Both the position numbers and the translations under genes were made by a program. DNA of 11,105 nt from Defluviicoccus sp. (GTDB lineage: Bacteria > Pseudomonadota > Alphaproteobacteria > MPNO01), in contig JAPPHW010000447.1 in the NCBI GenBank assembly GCA_028820945.1, positions 1 to 11,105 on the forward strand, written 5' to 3'. How positions within the stretch are numbered: position 1 is the first letter of the stretch; each line of letters begins with the position of its first letter. Of the stretch, positions 1 through 6,030 are shown in pieces. The notes beneath the pieces are model-generated. The model was given only the letters and a program-made list of their open reading frames with translations. It had not been told where the DNA came from and searched no databases.

Positions 1-1011
1 GGGCAGCCCGTAGCCCTTGGTGGTGTAGCAGATCAGGCAGGTCGGCCGGTCGTCGTCGATGCCGTGGAAGGCGTCGAGCAGAGAGTCGATGTCGTTGCCG
101 GCCAGGTTGGTCATCAGCGCGTGCAGCGCGTCGTCGTCGCGCCGCTCCAGCAGCGCGCGCACGTGCCCGTCGCTGCCGATGTCGTGCGCCAGCCGCTCGC
201 GCCAGCCCGGGCCGCCCTTGTAGGTGAGCGCCGAGTAGAGCGAGTTGGGGCAGTCGTCGATCCAGCGTCTCAGCGCCTCGCCGCCCGGCTCGGCGAAGGC
301 GGCCTCCTGCAGGCGGCCGTATTTGAGCGTCAGCACCCGCCAGCCGACCGAGCGGAACAGCTCGTCGATGCGCCCGAACAGCCGGTCCGAGACCACCGAA
401 TCGAGACTCTGCCGGTTGTAGTCGACCACCCACCAGAGATTGCGCACGTCGTGCTTCCAGCTCTCCAGCAGCGCCTCGAAGACGTTGCCCTCGTCGAGCT
501 CGGCATCGCCCACCAGCGCGATCATGCGTCCGGCCGGGTCTGCGTCGATCCTTCCCTTGCAGGCGAGATAGTCCTGGACCAGCGCCGCGAACACGGTTTG
601 CGCCGCGCCAAGACCCACCGAGCCGGTGGAGAAATCGACGTCGTCGTCGTCCTTGGTGCGCGACGGGTAGGACTGCGCCCCGCCGAGGCTGCGGAAGCGT
701 TCCAGCCGGTCCCGGCTCTCGCGCCCGAACAGGTACTGGATGGCGTGGAAGACGGGCGCCGCGTGGGGCTTGACCGCCACTCGGTCCTCCGGCCGCAGCA
801 CGTCGAAATAGAGCGCCGTCATGATCGCCGTCAGCGAGGAGCAGGAGGCCTGGTGCCCGCCCACCTTGAGCCCGTCGCGGCTCGGCCTCAGATGGTTGGC
901 GTTGTGGATCGTCCAGGCCGACAGCCACAGCACCTTGCGTTCGAGCGCGGCGAGGATCGCGCGGCGGTCGGGCTCCCTCTCCTCGAACGCCCTCGCGGGC
1001 AGGCTCGGCAT
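1..1011 (-). CDS. AceE/MdeB-type 2-oxo acid dehydrogenase E1 component, 5' part (runs off the left edge)
   Basis: The first 337 codons of a thiamine-diphosphate-dependent E1 subunit are present; the C-terminal part lies outside the window. Homodimeric AceE-type E1 enzymes decarboxylate pyruvate or a related 2-oxo acid and pass the acyl group to a lipoyl E2 in the cytoplasm. The ThDP/Mg motif is visible as GDAELDEG (168-175) followed after the usual gap by VVDYN (195-199), the GDG...N pattern of AceE and transketolases. Conserved upstream residues include the GGHQAS stretch (51-56), the KPHAAP stretch (81-86) and FSTGSVGLG (127-135). The start is ATG at 1011, preceded by the purine-rich GAGGGGAAG. 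An Lrp-family gene is divergent from it. That pairing recalls the Pseudomonas putida mdeB/mdeR arrangement, in which MdeB is a 2-oxobutyrate dehydrogenase E1, but the methionine gamma-lyase partner is not visible. Pyruvate as substrate is equally possible. The family is confident; the substrate is inference. Confidence 0.85.
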   Translation of the reverse strand, partial: MPSLPARAFEEREPDRRAILAALERKVLWLSAWTIHNANHLRPSRDGLKVGGHQASCSSLTAIMTALYFDVLRPEDRVAVKPHAAPVFHAIQYLFGRESRDRLERFRSLGGAQSYPSRTKDDDDVDFSTGSVGLGAAQTVFAALVQDYLACKGRIDADPAGRMIALVGDAELDEGNVFEALLESWKHDVRNLWWVVDYNRQSLDSVVSDRLFGRIDELFRSVGWRVLTLKYGRLQEAAFAEPGGEALRRWIDDCPNSLYSALTYKGGPGWRERLAHDIGSDGHVRALLERRDDDALHALMTNLAGNDIDSLLDAFHGIDDDRPTCLICYTTKGYGLP

Positions 1012-1130
1012 GGCTCTTCCCCTCGTACGGAAGTATAGGCGGGGTCGGTTCGAATTATGTTGCGAATACGCCCGCAAGATGCACAGATTGCGCAACGAAG
1101 CCGGTTTCAAGAGCGAAGTGGAGACAGATT
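1012..1130. promoter_or_regulatory. Divergent intergenic region between the E1 gene and the Lrp regulator
   Basis: This 119-base gap must carry both promoters. It is clearly more AT-rich than the flanking genes, notably around 1049-1067. I see the perfect 8-base palindrome TTGCGCAA at 1088-1095, a half-site TTGCGAA at 1060-1066, and the inverted pair TTGC...GCAA (1060-1063 and 1074-1077, ten bases between). TTCG...CGAA (1049-1052 and 1063-1066) forms a second spaced dyad. Repeated short dyads of this kind suit a dimeric or octameric Lrp/AsnC protein that controls itself and its divergent target. No convincing -35/-10 pair was assigned. The operator role is inference. Confidence 0.45.
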
Positions 1131-1598
1131 CTGCCAAATATAGAGCTCGATGCGATCGACCGCCGAATCCTGACCGAGCTTCAGGGCAATGCACGCATCT
1201 CGAACGCCGAACTGGCCGAATCGGTCGACCTCTCGCCCTCTCCCTGCCTGCGCCGGGTGCGTGCGCTGGAACGCGACGGCGTCATCAAGGGCTACGCCGC
1301 TCTGCTCGACGCCGCCGCGGTGGGGCTGCCGATCTCGGTCTTCGTGCAGGTGACGCTCGAACGCCAGATCGAGCAGGCGCTGGAGACCTTCGAGACAGCG
1401 ATCCAGGGCCGGCCCGAGGCGATGGAGTGCTACCTGATGACGGGCGACGCGGATTACCTGCTCCGCGTCGTGGTCTCCGACCTCGCGGCCTACGAACGCT
1501 TCCTCAAGGAGCACCTGACCCGCGTCCCCGGCGTCGCCAGTATCAAATCCAGCTTCGCCCTCAACCAGGTGAAGTACTCGACAGCGCTGCCGCTATAG
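1131..1598 (+). CDS. Lrp/AsnC-family transcriptional regulator, probable CTG start
   Basis: A 155-residue feast/famine regulator. The N-terminal helix-turn-helix begins LDAIDRRIL (6-14) and continues through [18 protein letters not shown] (about 25-42), which is textbook Lrp. The C-terminal ligand-binding RAM-type domain follows, with the family's [11 protein letters not shown] stretch and a VPGV turn near the end. The only conventional in-frame start is GTG at 1257, which lies after the HTH recognition helix and would remove the DNA-binding domain. No ATG, GTG or TTG is in frame upstream. CTG at 1131 gives an N-terminus and length normal for the family, and GGAG at 1120-1123 sits seven bases before it. 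ATT at 1128 is the next best choice. A sequencing error that hides an ATG (for example ATG at 1079 in another frame) cannot be excluded. It probably senses an amino acid or 2-oxo acid and controls the divergent E1 gene. The family is confident; the start is tentative. Confidence 0.82.
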   Translation: MPNIELDAIDRRILTELQGNARISNAELAESVDLSPSPCLRRVRALERDGVIKGYAALLDAAAVGLPISVFVQVTLERQIEQALETFETAIQGRPEAMECYLMTGDADYLLRVVVSDLAAYERFLKEHLTRVPGVASIKSSFALNQVKYSTALPL

Positions 1599-1632
1599 GG
1601 CAGGAGGTCGTCGGGCGCGGTGACGGAGTCGC

Positions 1633-2904
1633 TCAGATGAATTCCAGTATCCAGAGCGACAGGTCGGGAACGTTGGTGATCAGCATGAGTGCCGCGATGG
1701 CGAGCGCGATGAACGGGAGCAGGCCCGGGTAAAGCGTGGCGAGCGGGACCCGGAAAACCGCCTGGCCGACGAAGATGTTGAGGCCGAAGGGCGGCGTGAA
1801 GGTCCCGATGGTGAGGTTCACGACGGCGACGATGCCGAAATGAACCGGGTGCACCCCTACGGCGAGCGCGATGTCGGCGAGCAACGGCGTGAGCACGAGG
1901 ATCGCCGATGCGGTGTCGAGCACCGTGCCGACGAACAGCATGAACAGGTTCAGCACCAGCAGCAGCATCCACTGCGGCATGCCGAGCCCGGCGATGTAGT
2001 CGGTCGCGGCGGTGGCGACTCCAGTCACCGTCAAGAGCCATGAATAGACGCCGGCGGCGGCGACGATGATGAAGACCTGCCCGGTGAGAAAGGCGGAATT
2101 GGCGGCGGTCCGGAACAGTTCGCGCGGCGCGATCTCGCGGTAGATCGCCATGGTCACCAGGATCGCGTAGACGCAGGCGACGCCGGCCGCCTCGGTGGGT
2201 GAGAACACCCCGGCGTAGATGCCGCCCAGGATGATGACCGGCGCCCCGAGCGCCCAGCCCAACCTGGCGGTGGCGCGAGTGAAGCCCCGCCAGGTGACGG
2301 CGCCCGCGACCGGAACGCCGGTCCGCCCGACGTAAAGGTAGATGTAGATGCCAAAGGCCGCGGCGAGCACGAGTCCCGGCACGATCCCGGCGGCGAAGAG
2401 CTGGACCACCGAGGTCTCGGTCGCGAAGCCGTAAAGGATCATGGCGATCGAGGGCGGGATGATGTTGGCGATCGCCCCCGCCGAGGTCAGCATGCCGGAG
2501 GCGAACCGCGCGTCGTAGCCCGCTTCGCGGAGCGGCCTGTAGGTCAGTGTGCCGACCGCGGCGACGGTGGCGCCCGTCGACCCCGAGATCGCCCCGAAGA
2601 TCGTCGCCGTCCCGAGCGCCGTCAGCGGCAGGCTGCCGCGTACGCCGCCGATGATCGAGTTCACCCAGTCGATCAGCCGGGCCGATACCCCGCCGCGGGT
2701 CATCAGATCGCCGGCGAAGATGAAGAACGGCACGGCGAGGAGCGCGAACTTGTCGATGGAGGCGAACATCTGCTGATGGATCAGCGTCGTCGGCACGTCG
2801 ACGAAGAAGATCAGCACGATCGCGGACGTGGTCAGAAGGATCAGGAATATCGGAAAGCCGAGCAGCAGCAGCGCCACCGGCAGGCCGACCATCACCCACG
2901 CCAC
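1633..2904 (-). CDS. dctM: TRAP transporter large permease subunit (DctM family)
   Basis: A 423-residue, very hydrophobic inner-membrane protein, the normal length for DctM. It forms the ion-coupled transport channel of a TRAP importer together with DctQ and the periplasmic DctP. Family landmarks are visible in order: an N-terminal membrane helix (about 3-34), AGDLMTRGGVSARLIDW (64-80), the conserved FGAISGSTGATVAAVGT stretch (103-119), and NIIPPSIAMILYG (147-159). A C-terminal TPPFGLNIFVG motif and a final membrane helix follow. The start is GTG at 2904. It has the strong Shine-Dalgarno GAGGAGG at 2912-2918, seven bases upstream, and overlaps the end of dctQ by 13 bases, implying translational coupling. 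It is the last gene of the operon and converges on the Lrp gene across only 34 bases, where I see no clear hairpin terminator. The substrate cannot be read from the sequence. Confidence 0.95.
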   Translation of the reverse strand: MAWVMVGLPVALLLLGFPIFLILLTTSAIVLIFFVDVPTTLIHQQMFASIDKFALLAVPFFIFAGDLMTRGGVSARLIDWVNSIIGGVRGSLPLTALGTATIFGAISGSTGATVAAVGTLTYRPLREAGYDARFASGMLTSAGAIANIIPPSIAMILYGFATETSVVQLFAAGIVPGLVLAAAFGIYIYLYVGRTGVPVAGAVTWRGFTRATARLGWALGAPVIILGGIYAGVFSPTEAAGVACVYAILVTMAIYREIAPRELFRTAANSAFLTGQVFIIVAAAGVYSWLLTVTGVATAATDYIAGLGMPQWMLLLVLNLFMLFVGTVLDTASAILVLTPLLADIALAVGVHPVHFGIVAVVNLTIGTFTPPFGLNIFVGQAVFRVPLATLYPGLLPFIALAIAALMLITNVPDLSLWILEFI

Positions 2905-3440
2905 GTTTCGTCCTCCTCTTCCTCGGGCGGAGCGTGGAACCCGGCAAGGAGGCGCGCCAGAACGGCGACGATCATCAACGCGAAACCGATCAGCAGCACG
3001 GTGTGCGGCACGACCAGCGGCACGCCCGCGGCGATGCTGACCGTACCGGTCCGATGGAACGCGGTGACCATCGCCACCGACTGGACGACCACGAAGCCGC
3101 AGCAGGCGACGAAGACCAGCACGACAGCGGCGTCGATCAGGCGCTTCAGCCTCCCGCGCGCCCGCGCGAGCAGGAGGTCCATGCCGAGATGGGCCCCGTT
3201 GAAGCTGACCGCGATAGCCGATACCGCGACCAGCGCGACCACCATGAAGACCAGGATTTCCTCGGCCCAGAAGATCGCCGCGGAGAACAGGTAGCGGCTG
3301 ACAACGTTGGCGAAGATGATCGCGACGCCGGCGAGGATCAGAAGGCCCGCGATCCCCCTCGGCACCGAATCGAAGGCGATGCCGAGGACCCGGCGCCAGC
3401 GTGTCCCGGCGCGCCGCGTGCCAGGATCCGGGTCGGTCAT
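2892..3440 (-). CDS. dctQ: TRAP transporter small permease subunit (DctQ family)
   Basis: A 182-residue protein with four predicted membrane helices (about 28-46, 62-80, 102-121 and 141-167). It carries the DctQ signature NVVSRYLF (45-52) followed by WAEE (58-61). It is the small inner-membrane partner of DctM. The N-terminus is basic and soluble. The C-terminus is a short acidic tail rich in Glu (171-178), whose GAG/GAA codons also supply the dctM Shine-Dalgarno. The start chosen is ATG at 3440. The bases just upstream contain no good Shine-Dalgarno, and a stable stem-loop lies 15 bases before the start, so expression may depend on coupling or be deliberately low. It sits between dctP (60-base gap) and dctM (13-base overlap). 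Confidence 0.93.
   Translation of the reverse strand: MTDPDPGTRRAGTRWRRVLGIAFDSVPRGIAGLLILAGVAIIFANVVSRYLFSAAIFWAEEILVFMVVALVAVSAIAVSFNGAHLGMDLLLARARGRLKRLIDAAVVLVFVACCGFVVVQSVAMVTAFHRTGTVSIAAGVPLVVPHTVLLIGFALMIVAVLARLLAGFHAPPEEEEDETWRG
2912..2918 (-). promoter_or_regulatory. Ribosome binding site of dctM inside the dctQ coding region
   Basis: Read on the minus strand this is GAGGAGG, seven bases before the GTG start at 2904. It is part of the Glu codons of the acidic dctQ tail, so the same bases encode the tail and recruit ribosomes for the next gene. It settles the GTG start of dctM. Confidence 0.7.
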
Positions 3441-3455
3441 CGGCGGTCAGCTAAC

Positions 3456-3494
3456 CGAGGCGTACGCGCGGCGGGGACGGCCGCGCGCGCCTCG
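3456..3494 (-). promoter_or_regulatory. Stable intercistronic stem-loop between dctP and dctQ
   Basis: Six bases after the dctP stop codon there is a near-perfect hairpin. The outer stem pairs 3456-3462 with 3488-3494 (CGAGGCG/CGCCTCG, 7 pairs). The inner stem pairs 3465-3472 with 3480-3487 (CGCGCGGC/GCCGCGCG, 8 pairs). A 2-base bulge (3463-3464) and a 7-base loop (3473-3479) complete it. No T-run follows on the minus strand, so it is not a classical intrinsic terminator. In operons for binding-protein-dependent transporters, such structures are known to protect the upstream message and lower downstream expression, giving excess binding protein over permease. That role here is inference. Confidence 0.6.
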
Positions 3495-3500
3495 TCCGCA

Positions 3501-4499
3501 TCAATACTTGGCGGCGACCGATTTGACCCTCTGGTAGAACTTGGCGAGCGCGGGTTTGCCCTTGGTGATGTCCTCCCCGACGCTGGCCAGCAGGCTGCGC
3601 ACCTTGGCGAGGTCCTCTTCCGGCAGCTTCACCAGCGAGCCGCCGCCCTGCTTCCATCTGGCGAGCATGGCCTGCTCATTGGTGTCGGAATATTCGCTGG
3701 CCCGCTGCTGCAGCGCGGCCCCGGCATCGATCACCACCTTCTGGAGGTCCGCCGGAAGCTTGCCCAGCCATGCCTTGCTGACGATGCCGGCCGAGAGGAT
3801 CAGCGTGTCGTCGGTCTGGGTCAGCACCTTGCCGATCTGGCTGAACTTGAAGACCACGTAGACGACCATGCCGCTCATCGTGCCGTCGATCACGCCGCGT
3901 TGCAGCGAGGGCACGACTTCCGAGAGCGGCATCGGCACCGCGGTCGCGCCGAAACGTTTCATCTTCTCGCGCTCCGCGTCGGTCGCGTTGACGCGCAGCT
4001 TCAGGCCCTTGAAATCGGCGAGCCGGCGGATCGGCTTCTTGCCGAAGTAGTGCGCCGTGGAGTGGGTGAACACGGATACCGGAACGATGTTGCCTCGTTC
4101 GGTCCCGATCGTCCGGATCTCCTTGTTGAGCTCCGGATCGAGCAGCGCCTTGGCGGCGTTCGCCTTGTTCTTGAACAGGACAGGCGTGGAGAAGATGCCG
4201 AAGCGCGGGTCGATGCCGGCGTAGAAATCCATCGGCGCGACGAGGCATTCGATCGTGCCGATCTGCACGCCTTCGACCATGCGGAAGATGTTGCCGAGCT
4301 GGCTGCGCGGGAACACCTGGACGTCGATGCGGCCCTTGGAATCCGCCTCGATTTTCTTCTCCATCCAGTTCGCCCATTCGTGCTGGACGTCCTTGAAGGT
4401 GCCGAGCCCGATCTTCATCGTGAAGTCGGCGGCCGCCGCGCCGCCCGCCGAGAGCGCCAGAATGGCGGCGGCCAGCCCGATATCGCGAATTCTCATCAT
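3501..4499 (-). CDS. dctP: TRAP transporter periplasmic substrate-binding protein (DctP family)
   Basis: A 332-residue solute receptor. The N-terminus is a classical Sec signal peptide: MMRIR, a hydrophobic core (about 7-18), then a run of alanines with probable cleavage near 23/24, just before DFTMK. The mature part has DctP features: SQLGNIFRMVEGVQIGTIE (66-84), LADFKGLKLRV (160-170) with Arg169 at the place of the arginine that usually binds the substrate carboxylate, and PLSEVVPSLQRGVIDG (191-206). It captures a probably carboxylate-bearing ligand and delivers it to DctQM. The start is ATG at 4499: GGGAGG lies seven bases upstream, while the longer frame from 4547 would add residues ahead of the signal peptide. 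A second ATG follows directly at 4496. It is the first gene of the TRAP operon. The substrate is unknown. Confidence 0.94.
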   Translation of the reverse strand: MMRIRDIGLAAAILALSAGGAAAADFTMKIGLGTFKDVQHEWANWMEKKIEADSKGRIDVQVFPRSQLGNIFRMVEGVQIGTIECLVAPMDFYAGIDPRFGIFSTPVLFKNKANAAKALLDPELNKEIRTIGTERGNIVPVSVFTHSTAHYFGKKPIRRLADFKGLKLRVNATDAEREKMKRFGATAVPMPLSEVVPSLQRGVIDGTMSGMVVYVVFKFSQIGKVLTQTDDTLILSAGIVSKAWLGKLPADLQKVVIDAGAALQQRASEYSDTNEQAMLARWKQGGGSLVKLPEEDLAKVRSLLASVGEDITKGKPALAKFYQRVKSVAAKY

Positions 4500-4784
4500 G
4501 TCGTTGCCTCCCATTTCCGATCGGCGATGAAACCCCGAACACCGCATTCCGCAGCAAAAGGATAGTACGCCCGTTCGATACGCGATACCGCCCGGCGCGC
4601 CGTGGGATACCGAAGACCGGACGTTCTATCGCGCAAAAGGGTCCGGACCGGGACGGCGGTAAGGCATGGGGAGCGGCCGCCGGGGTAGGACCGGCTTGCC
4701 AGAACCGCGTCGTTCGCTCATTTCTAAAGAGACGCCCCGAGGCGGAAATCGTCCGGCCGGCGCCAAGGCTGACGGAGCGATCGG
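4500..4784. promoter_or_regulatory. Divergent intergenic region between dctP and the glycine-rich/antitoxin/toxin cassette
   Basis: This 285-base gap contains no convincing gene. It must carry the dctP promoter (minus) and probably that of the cassette (plus). I see several perfect GC-rich palindromes: CGGCGCGCCG at 4593-4602, GGTCCGGACC at 4640-4649, GCGGCCGC at 4673-4680 and CCGGCCGG at 4753-4760. The word GATAC occurs three times between about 4575 and 4610. Any of these could be operators for the Xre antitoxin, which in this family usually represses its own operon. In this GC-rich DNA short palindromes also arise by chance. TTGCCA at 4696-4701 and TCTAAA at 4723-4728 are poorly spaced (21 bases) as promoter boxes. 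GGAG at 4774-4777 is the likely ribosome binding site for the ATG at 4785. Confidence 0.4.
4507..4512 (-). promoter_or_regulatory. Ribosome binding site of dctP
   Basis: Minus-strand GGGAGG, seven bases before ATG at 4499. It decides between this start and upstream in-frame ATGs at 4514 and 4547, neither of which would leave a clean signal peptide. Confidence 0.75.
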
Positions 4785-5363
4785 ATGCGGGAAACGGGAC
4801 TTGAGCGGATCGTCGATTCGGGCACTTTCGAATGGCCGTGGTCCACCGCGTCCGGCCTGCTCGTCGTTGTCGGCGGATCGGGCGGCGGCGGCGCGGGCGG
4901 CGGCGCGTTTTGTATGGACGGGCTGAACCTATACGGAGGTGGCGGCGGTGGCGGCGGCGGCGGCGGTGCAGCCACTACGGTCACTTTTGGCGAAAGATCG
5001 TATCGGGCGGCCGGCGGCAACGGCGGCAATGGCGGCAACGGCGGCGGAATGGCCGAGGGCCGGCCGGTCCATGGCGCGGATGGTCGAGGGTGCCATTTTG
5101 GAACCGGTGGCGAGGGCGGCCGCGGGGGCGAAGCCCCTGTCGAGCCCGGTCTCACCGTGTCCAATGGCGGCAACGGCGGCAAAGGATTCCCCGGGGAAAC
5201 CTTGATCGTGGAGCTTGAGGAGCTGTCGGTTGGCGCTCGCTTCGACATCGAAATCGGAAACGGGGGTCATGGAGGAAAGGGCGGCAAGGGCTATCGCGAA
5301 GGTAACGATGGATCCATAGGAGTTGGCGGATCCGTCGTTTTCGTTCCAATATTCCGCGAGTAG
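4785..5363 (+). CDS. Glycine-rich protein resembling phage tail-fibre glycine-rich domains
   Basis: A 192-residue protein with 66 glycines (about 34 percent). Short beta-like segments alternate with glycine tracts: GTFEWPWSTASGLLVVVG (13-30), a Gly run (31-40), an uninterrupted run of 11 Gly (51-61), TTVTFGERSYRAA (64-76), NGG-type repeats (77-88), GETLIVELEELSVGARFDIEIG (137-158), another NGG/HGG/KGG series (159-169), and a C-terminal strand SVVFVPIF (183-190). The order strand, polyglycine, strand, then a long hairpin before further Gly repeats recalls the glycine-rich domains of phage tail fibres and adhesins, where such tracts can pack as polyglycine-II helices. There is no signal peptide or membrane segment, so a cytoplasmic location is likely. 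The start is ATG at 4785 with GGAG seven bases before it. The gene ends 11 bases before the antitoxin gene, suggesting one operon. Its function is unknown. A chance open frame in GGC-rich DNA is unlikely given the ordered strands, good ribosome site and spacing, but not excluded. Confidence 0.7.
   Translation: MRETGLERIVDSGTFEWPWSTASGLLVVVGGSGGGGAGGGAFCMDGLNLYGGGGGGGGGGGAATTVTFGERSYRAAGGNGGNGGNGGGMAEGRPVHGADGRGCHFGTGGEGGRGGEAPVEPGLTVSNGGNGGKGFPGETLIVELEELSVGARFDIEIGNGGHGGKGGKGYREGNDGSIGVGGSVVFVPIFRE
4935..4967 (+). repeat. GGN trinucleotide tract encoding 11 consecutive glycines
   Basis: Eleven in-frame GGN codons, mostly GGC with GGA and GGT interspersed. Slippage here would change the protein by whole residues without breaking the frame. 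The G-rich strand could also form a G-quadruplex, though that is inference only. Confidence 0.75.
5013..5048 (+). repeat. Tandem GGC-GGC-AAY codon repeats (Gly-Gly-Asn)
   Basis: Three near-identical 9-base units encode Gly-Gly-Asn (residues 77-85), followed by three more glycines. Shorter copies recur at about 5163-5183 (NGGNGGK) and 5259-5288 (NGGHGGKGGK). The Asn/His/Lys-spaced glycine pairs are typical of polyglycine-II or beta-roll-like repeats rather than of a random low-complexity tract. Confidence 0.7.
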
Positions 5364-5374
5364 GCAGGGGGGCG

Positions 5375-6028
5375 ATGCAAGTATCGAATGGCGATCCGGG
5401 GTCCGCGGGCCCTCCGATAGGTGGGTCTGCAAATCCGTACCCGCGTCCACTTGGCGGCGACGGGTTTCTGTACGTCGCCGAGCCTGACAGGTCCTCAGGC
5501 GAGATAGTCACCTGGCTCCCGGAAAGGCGCCAAGAATCGTTCGGTCCAGTTGCGGGCCAGCAGACCGACTCTATTTCGGCACCTTTGTCGGATTACCCGG
5601 CGGCAAGGGTTCCAAAGGACTGGCCAGGCGCCGAAGGTGAGATCTTTGAACCGGCTCACCGAGAGTCGCCCACGAGACTGGTGGGTCCGGTCCAGTTTAT
5701 ATTGAAACTGCTTGAACAGTGGCGCTTGGAAACAGGCGATGCGGTCGCCCTGCTCGGATACGACGAATCGGACACCAATTACGTGCATTCCGTGCTTGAG
5801 GGCCGTGAACGGTTACGCGGAAAGGATGTCAGGGATCGAATTTTTCATCTTTACGGGGTCCGCAGGTCCTTGCGATTCCTGTTCCAGGATTTGGAGACCG
5901 AGAACGCTTGGCTGCGCGAACCGCATCAGGAGTTGAACGGCAAATCGCCGATGTCGTTGCTGCGAAGCGGCTCCATGGAAAGCCTGCTGGCGGTCAAAGA
6001 CTATGTGGATATCTTCGCAGGTAGGTAG
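5375..6028 (+). CDS. Xre/MbcA/ParS-type antitoxin with RES-like N-terminal extension
   Basis: A 217-residue protein. Residues about 104-175 form a helical Xre-like DNA-binding domain (VQFILKLLEQWRLETGDAVA, then NYVHSVLEGRERL). Residues about 176-217 match the C-terminal toxin-binding domain of the MbcA/ParS/Xre family (DUF2384-like): AWLREPHQELNGKSP, then MSLLRSGSMESLLAVKDYVDIF. Such proteins block the RES toxin active site and repress the operon. Unusually, about 100 residues precede the HTH. This segment is Gly/Pro-rich at the start and then resembles the RES toxin encoded next door. The start is ATG at 5375 with AGGGGGG just upstream. GTG at 5681 would give a 115-residue protein, close to a minimal ParS antitoxin, but its ribosome site is weak. 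The gene is 11 bases after the glycine-rich gene and 2 bases before the toxin gene. Family confidence is good; the role of the extension is unknown. Confidence 0.85.
   Translation: MQVSNGDPGSAGPPIGGSANPYPRPLGGDGFLYVAEPDRSSGEIVTWLPERRQESFGPVAGQQTDSISAPLSDYPAARVPKDWPGAEGEIFEPAHRESPTRLVGPVQFILKLLEQWRLETGDAVALLGYDESDTNYVHSVLEGRERLRGKDVRDRIFHLYGVRRSLRFLFQDLETENAWLREPHQELNGKSPMSLLRSGSMESLLAVKDYVDIFAGR
5444..5674 (+). other. Possible shortened RES-domain segment within the antitoxin gene
   Basis: Residues 24-100 of the antitoxin can be laid beside the downstream toxin in the same order. Toxin R71, Y81, E85-P86, E92 and W96-L-P-x-R100 correspond to antitoxin R24, Y33, E36-P37, E43 and W47-L-P-x-R51. 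KDWP at toxin 131-134 corresponds to KDWP at antitoxin 81-84, and the Trp-to-Trp distances are 37 and 36. The next toxin stretch, which holds the family serine (S154), appears missing; a weaker match then follows between antitoxin GEIFEP (88-93) and toxin VPVFSR (173-178). This alignment was made by eye. It suggests a degenerate RES fragment fused in frame to the antitoxin. Confidence 0.55.
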
Positions 6029-6030
6029 AC

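Noticed and set aside
64..1038. Long plus-strand open frame opposite the E1 gene
   Set aside because: The composition is Arg/Ala/Val/Gln-rich with no domain pattern, while the minus strand encodes a clear E1. It is an antisense shadow typical of GC-rich DNA.
2934..4565. 543-codon plus-strand open frame opposite dctQ and dctP
   Set aside because: It is longer than the genes it covers, but low-complexity Arg/Asp/His-rich and without any recognisable motif. The minus strand holds textbook TRAP proteins with proper ribosome sites.
4690..4730. TTGCCA / TCTAAA as a sigma-70 promoter for the cassette
   Set aside because: The 21-base spacing is too long and the boxes deviate from consensus; not strong enough to annotate.
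4724..5248. Minus-strand proline-rich open frame opposite the glycine-rich gene
   Set aside because: Poly-Pro is simply the complement of the GGN glycine codons; no ribosome site or domain supports it.
5013..5290. Regular GGC-rich repeats as a possible CRISPR array or minisatellite
   Set aside because: Units are 9 bases or less, keep the reading frame, and have no spacers of constant length. They are glycine codon repeats in a gene.
4785..5363. Glycine-rich gene as part of a prophage
   Set aside because: No capsid, tail, lysis, integrase or terminase gene lies in the window; the flanking genes are ordinary transporters.
4785..5363. Glycine-rich gene as a mycobacterial PE_PGRS-type protein
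   Set aside because: There is no PE domain at the N-terminus, and the rest of the window suggests a proteobacterium.
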